Source: Candidatus Atribacteria bacterium (GTDB lineage: Bacteria > Atribacterota > JS1 > SB-45 > 34-128). Taken from it: a DNA stretch of 37,796 bases. Of the stretch, positions 16,015 through 24,683 are shown piece by piece. The notes under the pieces were generated by a model, which saw only the letters and a list, made by a program, of their open reading frames with translations, did not search any database and was not told where the DNA came from. The stretch lies in assembly GCA_003451675.1 (NCBI GenBank), contig DMCY01000031.1:1-37796 (forward strand). The letters run 5' to 3'. How positions within the stretch are numbered: position 1 is the stretch's first letter; each line of letters opens with the position of its first letter. The translations under genes and the position numbers were made by a program.

Positions 16015-18006
16015 CTATATTTTATATTTTAGGCACTTTAATGCTTTTTGCACAATAAACTCAGCAGATATCTCATAAGCATTAAAGAGTTCTCTTATAT
16101 TCCCGGATACCCCAAATTTATCATTTATACCAATCGAATCAAATATAAAAGGAAGTGAGTACTTTTTATTTTTACAGACAACCCCGGAAACAAGATTTGC
16201 AAACCCGCCTATTTGGTGTTCTTCACAGGTAAGAATTACACCAGTTTCTCTAACCGCTCTCATAATTGCATCTTCATCAATGGGTTTTACAGTATGCATA
16301 TTGATTATCCTGCATTCTATTTTAAATTCCTCTTTCAAAACATAAGCGGCCCTCATTGCTTCAGTAAGTATCGGCCCACAGACTACGATTGAAAGGTCCT
16401 CTCCTTCATTCTTATAATCTTTTGCAATCTGAATATCGAAAGCTTCTTTAAAAAACTCTCTTTTTTTGCGATACCGAACTACATTTGCTTTAGCAAATTC
16501 AAATGGAGTATTTTTATCAGTAACTACCGGGGTTGCTTCTCTGGCTAATCTTAAATAGCAGGGACCCCGCAATTCTAGTACCATATATTCTGTCATCTTT
16601 TTTGCTTCCTCTGCATCACAAGGAATCCCCATATGCATATTAGGAAGCACAGTTATTAGCGAAATATCTTCCAGAGCCTGATGTGTCCCACCATCAGGGC
16701 CTACAGAAATTCCTCCATGAGCACCTATAATCTTAACATTAAGATTGTCATAGCAAATAGTTGTCCTAATTTGATCCCATGGCCTACCTGATGCAAAAAC
16801 TCCATAGGTACCAACCACAGGTATCCACCCCTCGTGAGCAAGCCCACCTGCTATTGTCATCATATTTTGTTCTGCTATCCCAGCATTAATTACCCTGTTT
16901 TCCCGAGTTGGATCAGCCCTTTCAAAGTCGGTAATTTTGATAGAATTCGAAATATCAGCATGAATTGTAATCACCTTAGGGTGTTCTCCAACTCGTGCAA
17001 TACCCTCGCCAAATCCATTTCTGTTTGGCTTCATCTCGACTTTCATATAATTTTCTTTGTTCCACCAGTAGTCCTTTGAATATTTAGGTAGGACAAAATT
17101 GAGCTTTTTGTTTTGCTCTAAAGAAAAAGTTTTTGCTCTATTTAATAGAACTAATATTTTATCTTTAGATAAATAGTTATACGAAAGATCATTCAGCGCT
17201 TTAAATAACTCCTCCTCATCTTTAGTTGCCACCCCATGCCACTCAACCTTGTTTTCCATAAATGACACCCCTTTACCTTTTATGGTATTTGCAATGATAA
17301 GGGTAGGCTTACTTTTCGACTCACATGCCTTCTCAAAGGCATTAAGTATCTCTCTCATATTATGCCCGTCTATTTCTATAACCTCCCATCCAAAAGCCCG
17401 ATATTTCTGATCCAAGGGAGATATTTTCATAATTGAATCTACTTCACCATCAATCTGAAGCCCATTTCTGTCAATAATTCCCACTAGGTTATTGAGTGAA
17501 AAATTGCCAGCAGCCATAGCGGCCTCCCATATACTACCTTCCTGCTGTTCACCATCACCCATAATGCAAAAAACTCGATACTTCTTGTTTTTAAGTTTTC
17601 CTGAAAGAGCGATGCCACATGCAATGCTCAGACCCTGTCCTAACGAACCAGTTGAAACCTCAATCCCCGCAAGGTTAGGTGCATGTGGATGTCCCTGAAA
17701 AGGACTATTAAATTTCCTTAAAGTAATCATATCTTCAATATTAAAAAATCCCGCAAGAGCAAGACCTGCATATTGAGCAGGAGCTTTATGCCCCGCAGAA
17801 AAGATTATTCGGTCTCTATCTTTCCATTCAGGATTTTCAGGATCAAGATTCGCAACATTAAGGTACAATGCAGCGGTTATATCCATAATCGAAAGCGAAC
17901 CACCTGGATGCCCGGATCCAGCAGCATGAATACTTAATAATGAATAAAATCTCATTTTAGACGCAGTCTCAATTAATTCTTTTTCACTAAGTTTTTTGTT
18001 TATCAT
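16015..18006 (-). CDS. tkt: Transketolase (full-length)
   Basis: In its 663 residues, the N-terminal half has AGSGHPGGSLS and the thiamine diphosphate motif beginning MGDGEQQEGSIWEAAMAAG and ending in DRNGLQIDG. The C-terminal half has the pyrimidine-binding domain (INAGIAEQNMMTIAGGLA) and ends in the transketolase C domain (INMHTVKPID). The sequence resembles the split transketolases of many anaerobes but is fused in one chain. It interconverts pentose, hexose and triose phosphates and would link nucleoside-derived pentose to central metabolism. Only one base separates it from the PreA-like gene stop, with AAAGG inside the end of that gene. A substrate other than a standard sugar phosphate is possible given the catabolic setting. 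Confidence 0.92.
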   Translation of the reverse strand: MINKKLSEKELIETASKMRFYSLLSIHAAGSGHPGGSLSIMDITAALYLNVANLDPENPEWKDRDRIIFSAGHKAPAQYAGLALAGFFNIEDMITLRKFNSPFQGHPHAPNLAGIEVSTGSLGQGLSIACGIALSGKLKNKKYRVFCIMGDGEQQEGSIWEAAMAAGNFSLNNLVGIIDRNGLQIDGEVDSIMKISPLDQKYRAFGWEVIEIDGHNMREILNAFEKACESKSKPTLIIANTIKGKGVSFMENKVEWHGVATKDEEELFKALNDLSYNYLSKDKILVLLNRAKTFSLEQNKKLNFVLPKYSKDYWWNKENYMKVEMKPNRNGFGEGIARVGEHPKVITIHADISNSIKITDFERADPTRENRVINAGIAEQNMMTIAGGLAHEGWIPVVGTYGVFASGRPWDQIRTTICYDNLNVKIIGAHGGISVGPDGGTHQALEDISLITVLPNMHMGIPCDAEEAKKMTEYMVLELRGPCYLRLAREATPVVTDKNTPFEFAKANVVRYRKKREFFKEAFDIQIAKDYKNEGEDLSIVVCGPILTEAMRAAYVLKEEFKIECRIINMHTVKPIDEDAIMRAVRETGVILTCEEHQIGGFANLVSGVVCKNKKYSLPFIFDSIGINDKFGVSGNIRELFNAYEISAEFIVQKALKCLKYKI

Positions 18007-18007
18007 C

Positions 18008-19093
18008 TTATACCTTTCCGTTAAAAGTTATTGAATTAGAAGAACAAACACTTGCACAAAGCCCGCAACCCACACACTTTTCTTTTACAATTTGATATTT
18101 TTCATCTTCTATAATAATTGCATTAGAGTAACAAACTCTATCGCATAGCCCACAAGAAGTACACTTTGCTTGATTTATTCCCGCTTTTAAATTTATAAAC
18201 GTATCCCTCTCTTTAACCCTTCGGTGTGTTAACCCTCTGAGCTCTCCAACTTTTTCTAAACCCCTCTCTTTAATGTATTCTTTAATGCCAAAAACTACCT
18301 TATTGAATACATCAAAACCTCCAAGTAAAGGTGCAGTAACCATTCCAACTCCGGTCGCACCAGCCATAATCATTTGGATTGCTGATTTGTAATCAGTAAC
18401 ACCACCAACACCAACCACCGGCACATCTACAAATCTCGAAATCTCATAAATATATTTCAAAGTAACTGGAAGAATGCATTTCCCCGATAGATAAGCACTT
18501 CCATCCTTGCTCCCCATAACCGGTTCGCCAGTTTTGATATCAATAGAAAGAACGGGTCCTATAGAATCCATCGCTGCAATAGCATCTACCCCGGCAGAAA
18601 CCAAATTCTTTAAAGCTTCTTCCAAATTAAGAAGAAACGGCGGCAACTTTACCATAATTGGTACTTTAATTAAAGGCCTTGCTTTCTTTACCGTCTCAAC
18701 CAATTGTGCTGGATCATAATCTACGAAAGACACTATCTTTGAGCCCGCCTTTACCAGTTCAACTGCCATCTCTACAGCCGTATCAGGGTTTACATAATTT
18801 TTTGCAATACTAGTTACTATCGGTGTATCTATTTGGAGAGAATTTATCGTTCTTATCCATTCTTTAAAACCTATATCTGACCAATCTGCATTAATAAGAC
18901 TTCTCTCGTACTTTCGAATATATGGTACCGGTGATTTTATATGTTCAGGCCTAATACCCTTGGTAAAAATCATCCCAATCTCAAACTTCGAAGCCTTTTC
19001 TATGAGTTCAAAAGAACCCGAAAGAGGACCTTCGGTAAGCATAAGTGGGTTTTTCAGTGTAAAACCAAGAAAATCTATAGAGATATTTGACAT
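18008..19093 (-). CDS. preA: Dihydropyrimidine dehydrogenase PreA-like protein (DHOD fold plus two [4Fe-4S])
   Basis: Residues 1-300 are an FMN-binding TIM barrel of the dihydroorotate dehydrogenase superfamily (FTKGIRPE, VSFVDYDPAQ, VPIMVKLPP, VPVVGVGGVTDY, GATGVGMVTAPL). The C-terminus adds two ferredoxin clusters, CTSCGLCDRVC and CVGCGLCASVC. This is the layout of PreA, the catalytic subunit that reduces uracil or thymine. The usual partner PreT, which brings NAD and FAD, is missing from the window; a ferredoxin gene lies immediately upstream, so ferredoxin may be the electron donor. AAGGGGGAAATT precedes the ATG. The dihydropyrimidinase and mmsA genes in the same run support a pyrimidine substrate; YgfK-like purine-cluster oxidoreductases are related. 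Confidence 0.8.
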   Translation of the reverse strand: MSNISIDFLGFTLKNPLMLTEGPLSGSFELIEKASKFEIGMIFTKGIRPEHIKSPVPYIRKYERSLINADWSDIGFKEWIRTINSLQIDTPIVTSIAKNYVNPDTAVEMAVELVKAGSKIVSFVDYDPAQLVETVKKARPLIKVPIMVKLPPFLLNLEEALKNLVSAGVDAIAAMDSIGPVLSIDIKTGEPVMGSKDGSAYLSGKCILPVTLKYIYEISRFVDVPVVGVGGVTDYKSAIQMIMAGATGVGMVTAPLLGGFDVFNKVVFGIKEYIKERGLEKVGELRGLTHRRVKERDTFINLKAGINQAKCTSCGLCDRVCYSNAIIIEDEKYQIVKEKCVGCGLCASVCSSNSITFNGKV

Positions 19094-19108
19094 AATTTCC
19101 CCCTTTAT

Positions 19109-19486
19109 TTACACAATTTTTAAAGCATTTTCTGGACATTTTAACACGCAGGCACCACACTGATCACACATTAAGACTTTATCACCTTCTGGGGAAAGAA
19201 ACAATCGATCACATACTTTTGTACACTCACCACACCCATTACATTTCGCTTTATTTACTCGAACACTGTTTCCCTTCTTATAAATTGCACCATGAGGGCA
19301 TGCCGACAAACAAACAGGTTTGGAACATTGAATACATACACGATCAACAAGCTCTAAAATATCACTTCGGTATATATGAATTCTACTTTTAGCCCTATTT
19401 ATTACTTTTTCTTTTGCTATAGAGCAGGCTGCCTCACAAATACGACAACCAGTACACAAACTTTTATCCACTTTTATAAAACTCAT
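19109..19486 (-). CDS. Four-cluster [4Fe-4S] ferredoxin, probable electron-transfer subunit of the AOR
   Basis: In 125 residues four Cys-rich motifs are seen: CTGCRICEAAC, CIQCSKPVCLSAC, CNGCGECTKVC and CDQCGACVLKC, enough for four [4Fe-4S] clusters. This resembles the small iron-sulfur subunit (AorA type) encoded with aldehyde oxidoreductases of the AorB kind. Its ATG overlaps the AOR stop codon (ATGA), so the two are translated together. The PreA-like gene follows after 15 bases and could share this carrier. Confidence 0.9.
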   Translation of the reverse strand: MSFIKVDKSLCTGCRICEAACSIAKEKVINRAKSRIHIYRSDILELVDRVCIQCSKPVCLSACPHGAIYKKGNSVRVNKAKCNGCGECTKVCDRLFLSPEGDKVLMCDQCGACVLKCPENALKIV

Positions 19487-21255
19487 ATCTCTTCCTCTAT
19501 GCCCAATCTTTTTAGGGTTTCAGGCGTGGGAACCCCTTTTTTAGTCCATCCGCGCAGTTCATAATATTTATCAAGCATAAAATCCTGTTTTTCTCTACTT
19601 ATTACTTTGCCTTTCAGAGGTCCCGATTTTATACCTTCTACGGCAAACTTCTCTGGAAGATAATCATCCTTTCTAGACATACCCTCTTTAATATTAAATA
19701 ATTTTGAAAGATTCCAAATTCTTTCTCCTGCTATTTTCATTTTAGCAAGATCCCAATCCTCACCTGTAGCTTCATTTACCATTTCCGGAAGAATCTCATT
19801 TAACAATCCTATTCCGTAAGCAAACTGACAAACAATCAAGCTTTCTTCAGCAGCCTTTTCGTCCTGCTGATTCCTTATGAAATCTATTTTTTTATTAAGA
19901 TCATCTTTTCCCCAGATCGATGCCAGTTCTCTCCCCAAAGGCCATGATCTTAAATGGCAAGCCCCTCTGTCAGCAGTCATATATACCAGTGCTGTCCCAT
20001 CAGAACATCTTGGATCATAAGCGGGGATACCAAGTCCTTTTACCTCTGGCATTAAATAAGAAATACCCCATTTTTTACCTACAAATCGTAACCCCTCAGC
20101 CAGGACATCACCCACTCCTTCCCGATAAGATATCTGATTGAGGAGTTTAATGATTGTCTGCTTTTTTTTCTCCTCTCCCGCAATTTTAATCTTGCCAGAA
20201 GCAAGAAGCGCTCCAATTAATGCTCCTGTAGACATAGTATCAAGTCCATATTGGTTACAATAATAATTAAACTCGGCAATTTCATTAAGATCTAAAACTC
20301 CGATATTCGGACCCAAAAGAGCTATTGTTTCATACTCCGGACCTTCTATGGCAAATTTTCCTCTATTGTACCCTTTTGCACACGCAACAGGGCATTCACC
20401 GCAGGACAATCTCTTACCATCCAACGCTTCCACCGCAAACTCATCTATAGAAGCAACAGATTCTACTGCCCCTTCGGTAAAATTATTTACGGGCAGCAAT
20501 CCATTTGCATTTACCGGAGTTACCGTCCTGGGAGTGCCATATTTTCGCTGATCCGGAACCCATGGATTATTAAAAATAACCTCTCGCGCCTTCTTAACCA
20601 AAAGAAGAAATGAGCTAAAGTTTGCTATGGGAATATCCCGCGTCCCTTTAACCGCTATTGCCTTAACTTTTTTTGAACCTAAAACTGCACCACTTCCACC
20701 ACGAGCAGCCTGCCTTGAATAATCACTGGAAACACTGGCAAACCGCACAAGATTTTCCCCGGCAGGGCCAATAGACATCACCCTTACAGCAGGGTCTTTA
20801 AGGATTTTTTTAACGTAATTTTCTGTATCATAGACACGCATTCCCCAGACATCACTCGCCTCAATAAAAGAAACTTGATTATTATTAATAGAAATAATTA
20901 CAGGTTTTTCTGAAATCCCTTCGATTATGAAAATATCAAAACCGGTCGCTTTTACTTCTTGAGCAAAATGTCCTCCGGAGTTACAATCGAGATAAATTCC
21001 GGTTAACGGTGATTTGGTAATTATCTCGTATCGAGAAGACGCTGGGGCAGATGTTCCGTTTAATGGTCCGGTAGCAATTATAAACTTATTTTCGGGCCCC
21101 AAAGGATCAATATAGGGTTTCAACTCTTTCACAAGATATTTAGTTCCAATTCCTTTGCCTCCAATAAATTTCTTTTCGTATTCTAAAGGAATATCTTCTT
21201 CAATATAAGTTTTATTGCTTAAATTAATTCTCAATAATCTATGAAATCTTGACAT
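19483..21255 (-). CDS. aor: Aldehyde ferredoxin oxidoreductase, tungsten-type
   Basis: The 590-residue protein is an AOR family member: N-terminal GGKGIGTKYL and GPLNGTSAPASSRYEI bind tungstopterin, SGGHFAQEVKATGFD and RGGSGAVLGSKKVKAI follow, and CGECPVAC near residue 290 with a later Cys (LIVCQFA) serve the [4Fe-4S] cluster. AOR oxidises aldehydes to acids with ferredoxin. GGAGG overlaps the end of the preceding amidohydrolase gene. The adjacent four-cluster ferredoxin argues for an AorAB-like complex. Which aldehyde is handled is unknown; malonate-type semialdehydes or sugar-derived aldehydes are possible in this pathway. No W/Mo cofactor biosynthesis genes are in the window. Confidence 0.92.
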   Translation of the reverse strand: MSRFHRLLRINLSNKTYIEEDIPLEYEKKFIGGKGIGTKYLVKELKPYIDPLGPENKFIIATGPLNGTSAPASSRYEIITKSPLTGIYLDCNSGGHFAQEVKATGFDIFIIEGISEKPVIISINNNQVSFIEASDVWGMRVYDTENYVKKILKDPAVRVMSIGPAGENLVRFASVSSDYSRQAARGGSGAVLGSKKVKAIAVKGTRDIPIANFSSFLLLVKKAREVIFNNPWVPDQRKYGTPRTVTPVNANGLLPVNNFTEGAVESVASIDEFAVEALDGKRLSCGECPVACAKGYNRGKFAIEGPEYETIALLGPNIGVLDLNEIAEFNYYCNQYGLDTMSTGALIGALLASGKIKIAGEEKKKQTIIKLLNQISYREGVGDVLAEGLRFVGKKWGISYLMPEVKGLGIPAYDPRCSDGTALVYMTADRGACHLRSWPLGRELASIWGKDDLNKKIDFIRNQQDEKAAEESLIVCQFAYGIGLLNEILPEMVNEATGEDWDLAKMKIAGERIWNLSKLFNIKEGMSRKDDYLPEKFAVEGIKSGPLKGKVISREKQDFMLDKYYELRGWTKKGVPTPETLKRLGIEEEI

Positions 21256-21258
21256 ATT

Positions 21259-22668
21259 TCAATTCATCCTCCAACTAGCTTTCCCCCTGGTAGGCCAATT
21301 AGTACGCAAAAGAATTTTTGTTTTTTCTCCCGCTTTTTCAATAAGATCATCCTGCATCCTCTTTGCCTTAACAAGTATACTTTTCTCATCCATTGTTAAA
21401 ACTTTTCGATTTTCCATAATTATTTTACCATCAATTATACTTGTCACAACATCATTACCCTTTGCACTATACACAATTTTTGGAACAGGCTTTCCGCCTA
21501 ACATAAGATGTGGATTATCCAAATCAACAAGAATTATATCAGCCCGTTTTCCTTTCTCTATTGAACCAGTGAAAGAATCCATCCCTAAAACTTTCGCTCC
21601 GTCAATAGTAAGCATCTCTAAAACTTTTTCCGCAGTTATCGCTTCTGCATCCAAATTTTTAACTTTCCCCAACATAGCAGCTGTTTTTCCAATTTCAAAC
21701 ATATCGTAGGTATAACTGGCCGCCCCGTCCGTACCAAGCCCAACGGTTATCCCCCTGAAAAACATCTCGCTTATTGGAGCAATCCCATATCCAAGATGCA
21801 TATTAGCTACAGGACAATGAACCACCTTTGTTTCCGTATTAGCAATTATATTCATTTCTTCAGCATTCAGCCATACACAATGAATAGCAATTGCATTTTT
21901 TCCAGTAAAACCAAGAGAATGGGCATACTCTAAATCACGCATCTTATATTTTTTCAAAGAAGTAGAGACTATTTCTACCCATCCGGCTATATGTGTTACA
22001 ACCGATACATCCATTTCTTTTGCAAGAACAATTATTTTTTTAAAAAAATCTCGGCTCACATCTTCTGTTGACCCGGGACCTAAAGCCACAATGGTTCTTC
22101 CTTTTTTATGCCAGTTTTTTATAAAACTTCTGGCAGCATCCATAAGCGCCTTCTCGCTCCTTACCATTTCCGTATCAGTATTTTTTTTCCAACCTGCAAA
22201 ACTCTCATTTAAAAAACCGAATACACTATGATTTCTTAATCCAGATTGATAAAAAACTTGGGCAACCTTATCAATGTTTGAAAAATCTGTATGCAAATAC
22301 CAGTGATCTGAAAATGCTGTTGTACCACTCTTTATCATCTCCAAAGCAGCAATTTCTGCGCTTGCACTTGCATGCTCCGGTCCAATATGAGAAACAAGAG
22401 GAAGTAAAAATAAAATATTCCATGGATTAAAGTGCATATCATAACCTATCCCCTCAATTAGAGACTGATAAACGTGGGTATGACAATTAATTAAACCAGG
22501 TAATGCTATATATTTTTCACCTTCTATAGTTTTTTTTGCTTTCGCCTTTACTTCTTTCCCTATATATTCTATAATGCCATCCTTTATAAGAATTGAACCT
22601 TTTGGAAATATTCTCTTTTCTTTATCCATTGTAATTGCATATAAACATTTTATATGAATATCATACAT
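21259..22668 (-). CDS. Amidohydrolase, SsnA/TRZ-ATZ (nucleobase deaminase-like) family
   Basis: The product has the metal-dependent hydrolase pattern LPGLINCHTHVYQSL (HxH), VVTHIAGW, AIHCVWLN and GTDGAASYTYDM (Asp), in about 469 residues. Members deaminate or dechlorinate N-heterocycles (guanine deaminase, 8-oxoguanine deaminase, SsnA, AtzA/TrzA). The frame can begin at 22686, but the ATG at 22666-22668 has AGAGG 7 bases upstream and lies 4 bases after the permease stop. Flanked by nucleoside-type ABC permeases and AOR, it probably acts on an imported nucleobase. A second, distinct member is at 27423-28781. The exact substrate cannot be read from sequence. Confidence 0.85.
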   Translation of the reverse strand: MYDIHIKCLYAITMDKEKRIFPKGSILIKDGIIEYIGKEVKAKAKKTIEGEKYIALPGLINCHTHVYQSLIEGIGYDMHFNPWNILFLLPLVSHIGPEHASASAEIAALEMIKSGTTAFSDHWYLHTDFSNIDKVAQVFYQSGLRNHSVFGFLNESFAGWKKNTDTEMVRSEKALMDAARSFIKNWHKKGRTIVALGPGSTEDVSRDFFKKIIVLAKEMDVSVVTHIAGWVEIVSTSLKKYKMRDLEYAHSLGFTGKNAIAIHCVWLNAEEMNIIANTETKVVHCPVANMHLGYGIAPISEMFFRGITVGLGTDGAASYTYDMFEIGKTAAMLGKVKNLDAEAITAEKVLEMLTIDGAKVLGMDSFTGSIEKGKRADIILVDLDNPHLMLGGKPVPKIVYSAKGNDVVTSIIDGKIIMENRKVLTMDEKSILVKAKRMQDDLIEKAGEKTKILLRTNWPTRGKASWRMN

Positions 22669-22672
22669 TTTT

Positions 22673-23602
22673 TTACCTCTTCTCATATGGTTTCCCGCTT
22701 GCAGCAGGACCTATTGCCCTTTTACCAATTAGTCCGACAAGGGCAATCAAAGTCAATATATAAGGGGTAGCAAGAAGAATCTCGGGAGGAATGGGCACCC
22801 CTGCAGATTGAGCTGCAGCTTGAAAGGCATCTGCAAAACCAAAAAGTAGGCAGGAAAGAAAAGCACCAACAGGACTCCATCTCCCGAATATCATAGCCGC
22901 AAGACCGATAAACCCTCTCCCCTGGGTCATAGCATTGGAAAATTGAGATTGATAACCGATGGAGAGAAATGCCCCACCCAGACCGGCTAAAAAACCACTT
23001 GTAATAACCGCAATATAACGCATCTTTGCTACGTTAATACCTAACGTATCCGCAGCTCTGGGGTTTTCTCCTACTGACCTAATTCGCAAACCCAACGGAG
23101 TTCTAAAAAGAAAATAATTCATTATAGGTACCAGTATCAAAGCAATGTATACAATGGGATTCTGATTGCCTATTATGGGCCCAACTATCGGTAGATTCGC
23201 AATTAAAGGAAGTTTTATATCTCTAATCACGGGAACTACAGGACTTATACCATGGTATCCGGGCCATAATATCGGAATCATGATATTGGGAAAGCCAACT
23301 GCAAAAATATTAATTGCAGTTGCACTTATTATTTGATTTGCCTTAACAGTGACACTCATAAAGGCATGAATCAATCCCATCAATCCACCGATGGAAATAC
23401 CAATTAACATTCCTACCCAAGGGCCGTAAAAATAAGAACCGGTTGCTGCCCCAAAAGCCCCCATTAACATCATCCCTTCGAGTCCGATGTTAATTACTCC
23501 GGATCGTTCAGTAATAACACCTCCTAAAGAAGCTAAAAGAATAGGTGTGGCAATCCGTAAAGTAGAGGCAAAGATTGATATATTAAATATTTTTTCTAAC
23601 AT
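22673..23602 (-). CDS. ABC transporter permease, BMP/nucleoside type (second permease)
   Basis: The hydrophobic protein of about 309 residues has many membrane segments and the BPD_transp_2 pattern (GVINIGLEGMMLMGAF near residue 35, IRSVGENPRAADTLGIN cytoplasmic loop, SGFLAGLGGAFLSIGY). This is the short permease of YufP/YufQ-type nucleoside importers. The ATG at 23600-23602 is chosen over a GTG two codons upstream, with GGTGG before it. It overlaps the end of the first permease gene by 20 bases and is followed closely by the amidohydrolase. Confidence 0.9.
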   Translation of the reverse strand: MLEKIFNISIFASTLRIATPILLASLGGVITERSGVINIGLEGMMLMGAFGAATGSYFYGPWVGMLIGISIGGLMGLIHAFMSVTVKANQIISATAINIFAVGFPNIMIPILWPGYHGISPVVPVIRDIKLPLIANLPIVGPIIGNQNPIVYIALILVPIMNYFLFRTPLGLRIRSVGENPRAADTLGINVAKMRYIAVITSGFLAGLGGAFLSIGYQSQFSNAMTQGRGFIGLAAMIFGRWSPVGAFLSCLLFGFADAFQAAAQSAGVPIPPEILLATPYILTLIALVGLIGKRAIGPAASGKPYEKR

Positions 23603-24683
23603 TTCCACCTTTTTCCTTCGTAAACTTTTCTGTAAAAATTTTCCCTAAGGGCCCACTCATTCCCATAAAGAAAATAATGATTGCTGAAATTACCTGAACC
23701 ATATCTTTACTTACACCCGCCACTGCTTGCATTAAAATTGCTCCGCTTCGTAAAATACCGAATAAAAAGGCCGAAAAAATTATCCCGAAAGGATGAAGCA
23801 TTCCTAATAGAGCAACAGCAATAGAGTCAAAACCATATCCGGGAGAAAAAGCAGCTAAAAGTCGATAGTGAACTCCACATATCTCTACTCCACCAGCAAG
23901 CCCCCCTAACAAACCGCTTAACATCATAGTAATGACAAAATGACGGGGAACACTGATCCCTACCGTCTCAGCAGCAAATCTATTTTTCCCTACCGCCCTG
24001 ATCTTGTATCCTAACCTGGTCTTGAAAAGTATATAATAAACTACAACAACTAGAATAAGGGCTAAGAAGATACCCCAATGAAGGCGGGTACCCTTCCAAA
24101 TTCTTGTTATTTTAGCAGAATTTAATATCCGAGGAGAGGCAGGCATTTCATCCATAAGATCTTTCATGGGTCCTTTTGCAGATACCATATATCCTGTTAT
24201 CTTGAAGGCAATATAATTTAACATTATAGTACTTATTACTTCGTGCACCCCAAAACGTGCCTTTAAAAAACCCGGACCAATTCCCCATACTGCCCCCGTC
24301 AGAGCGGCCCCGATTAGGACTGTGGGAACATGAAGAATTGGAGGTAAACCGGTTATTGAATATCCGAGAAAGGCAGCCGCCATTCCTCCCATAGCTATTT
24401 GCCCTTCTACGCCCATGTTAAAAAGTCCACACCGATAGGCCAAAGCAAAAGCCAGTCCACCGAATATAAGGGGAGTAGTAGAAAGAAGGGTCTCTGCAAA
24501 ACATCTTTTACTGCCAAAGGCACCTTGCACAAGAGCAGAATATGCCTCAATCGGATTGTTTCCCATAAGCAACAAAATAATACCTCCCATAATAAGTGCA
24601 AATATTATGGCAATAAAAGCTTTCATAAAAGGGAAAAATCCTTCATTTTTAAATATTATCTGTTTCAAATTATTCTTTTCCAT
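23583..24683 (-). CDS. ABC transporter permease, BMP/nucleoside type (first permease)
   Basis: The 366-residue membrane protein has an N-terminal hydrophobic anchor, LFNMGVEGQIAMGG and IRAVGKNRFAAETVGI, the conserved loops of BPD_transp_2 permeases. With the shorter permease it forms the channel of a purine-nucleoside-type importer. Its start overlaps the last codons of the ATPase gene by 14 bases and it overlaps the second permease at its end, so the four transporter genes are coupled. Confidence 0.9.
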   Translation of the reverse strand: MEKNNLKQIIFKNEGFFPFMKAFIAIIFALIMGGIILLLMGNNPIEAYSALVQGAFGSKRCFAETLLSTTPLIFGGLAFALAYRCGLFNMGVEGQIAMGGMAAAFLGYSITGLPPILHVPTVLIGAALTGAVWGIGPGFLKARFGVHEVISTIMLNYIAFKITGYMVSAKGPMKDLMDEMPASPRILNSAKITRIWKGTRLHWGIFLALILVVVVYYILFKTRLGYKIRAVGKNRFAAETVGISVPRHFVITMMLSGLLGGLAGGVEICGVHYRLLAAFSPGYGFDSIAVALLGMLHPFGIIFSAFLFGILRSGAILMQAVAGVSKDMVQVISAIIIFFMGMSGPLGKIFTEKFTKEKGGNVRKNI

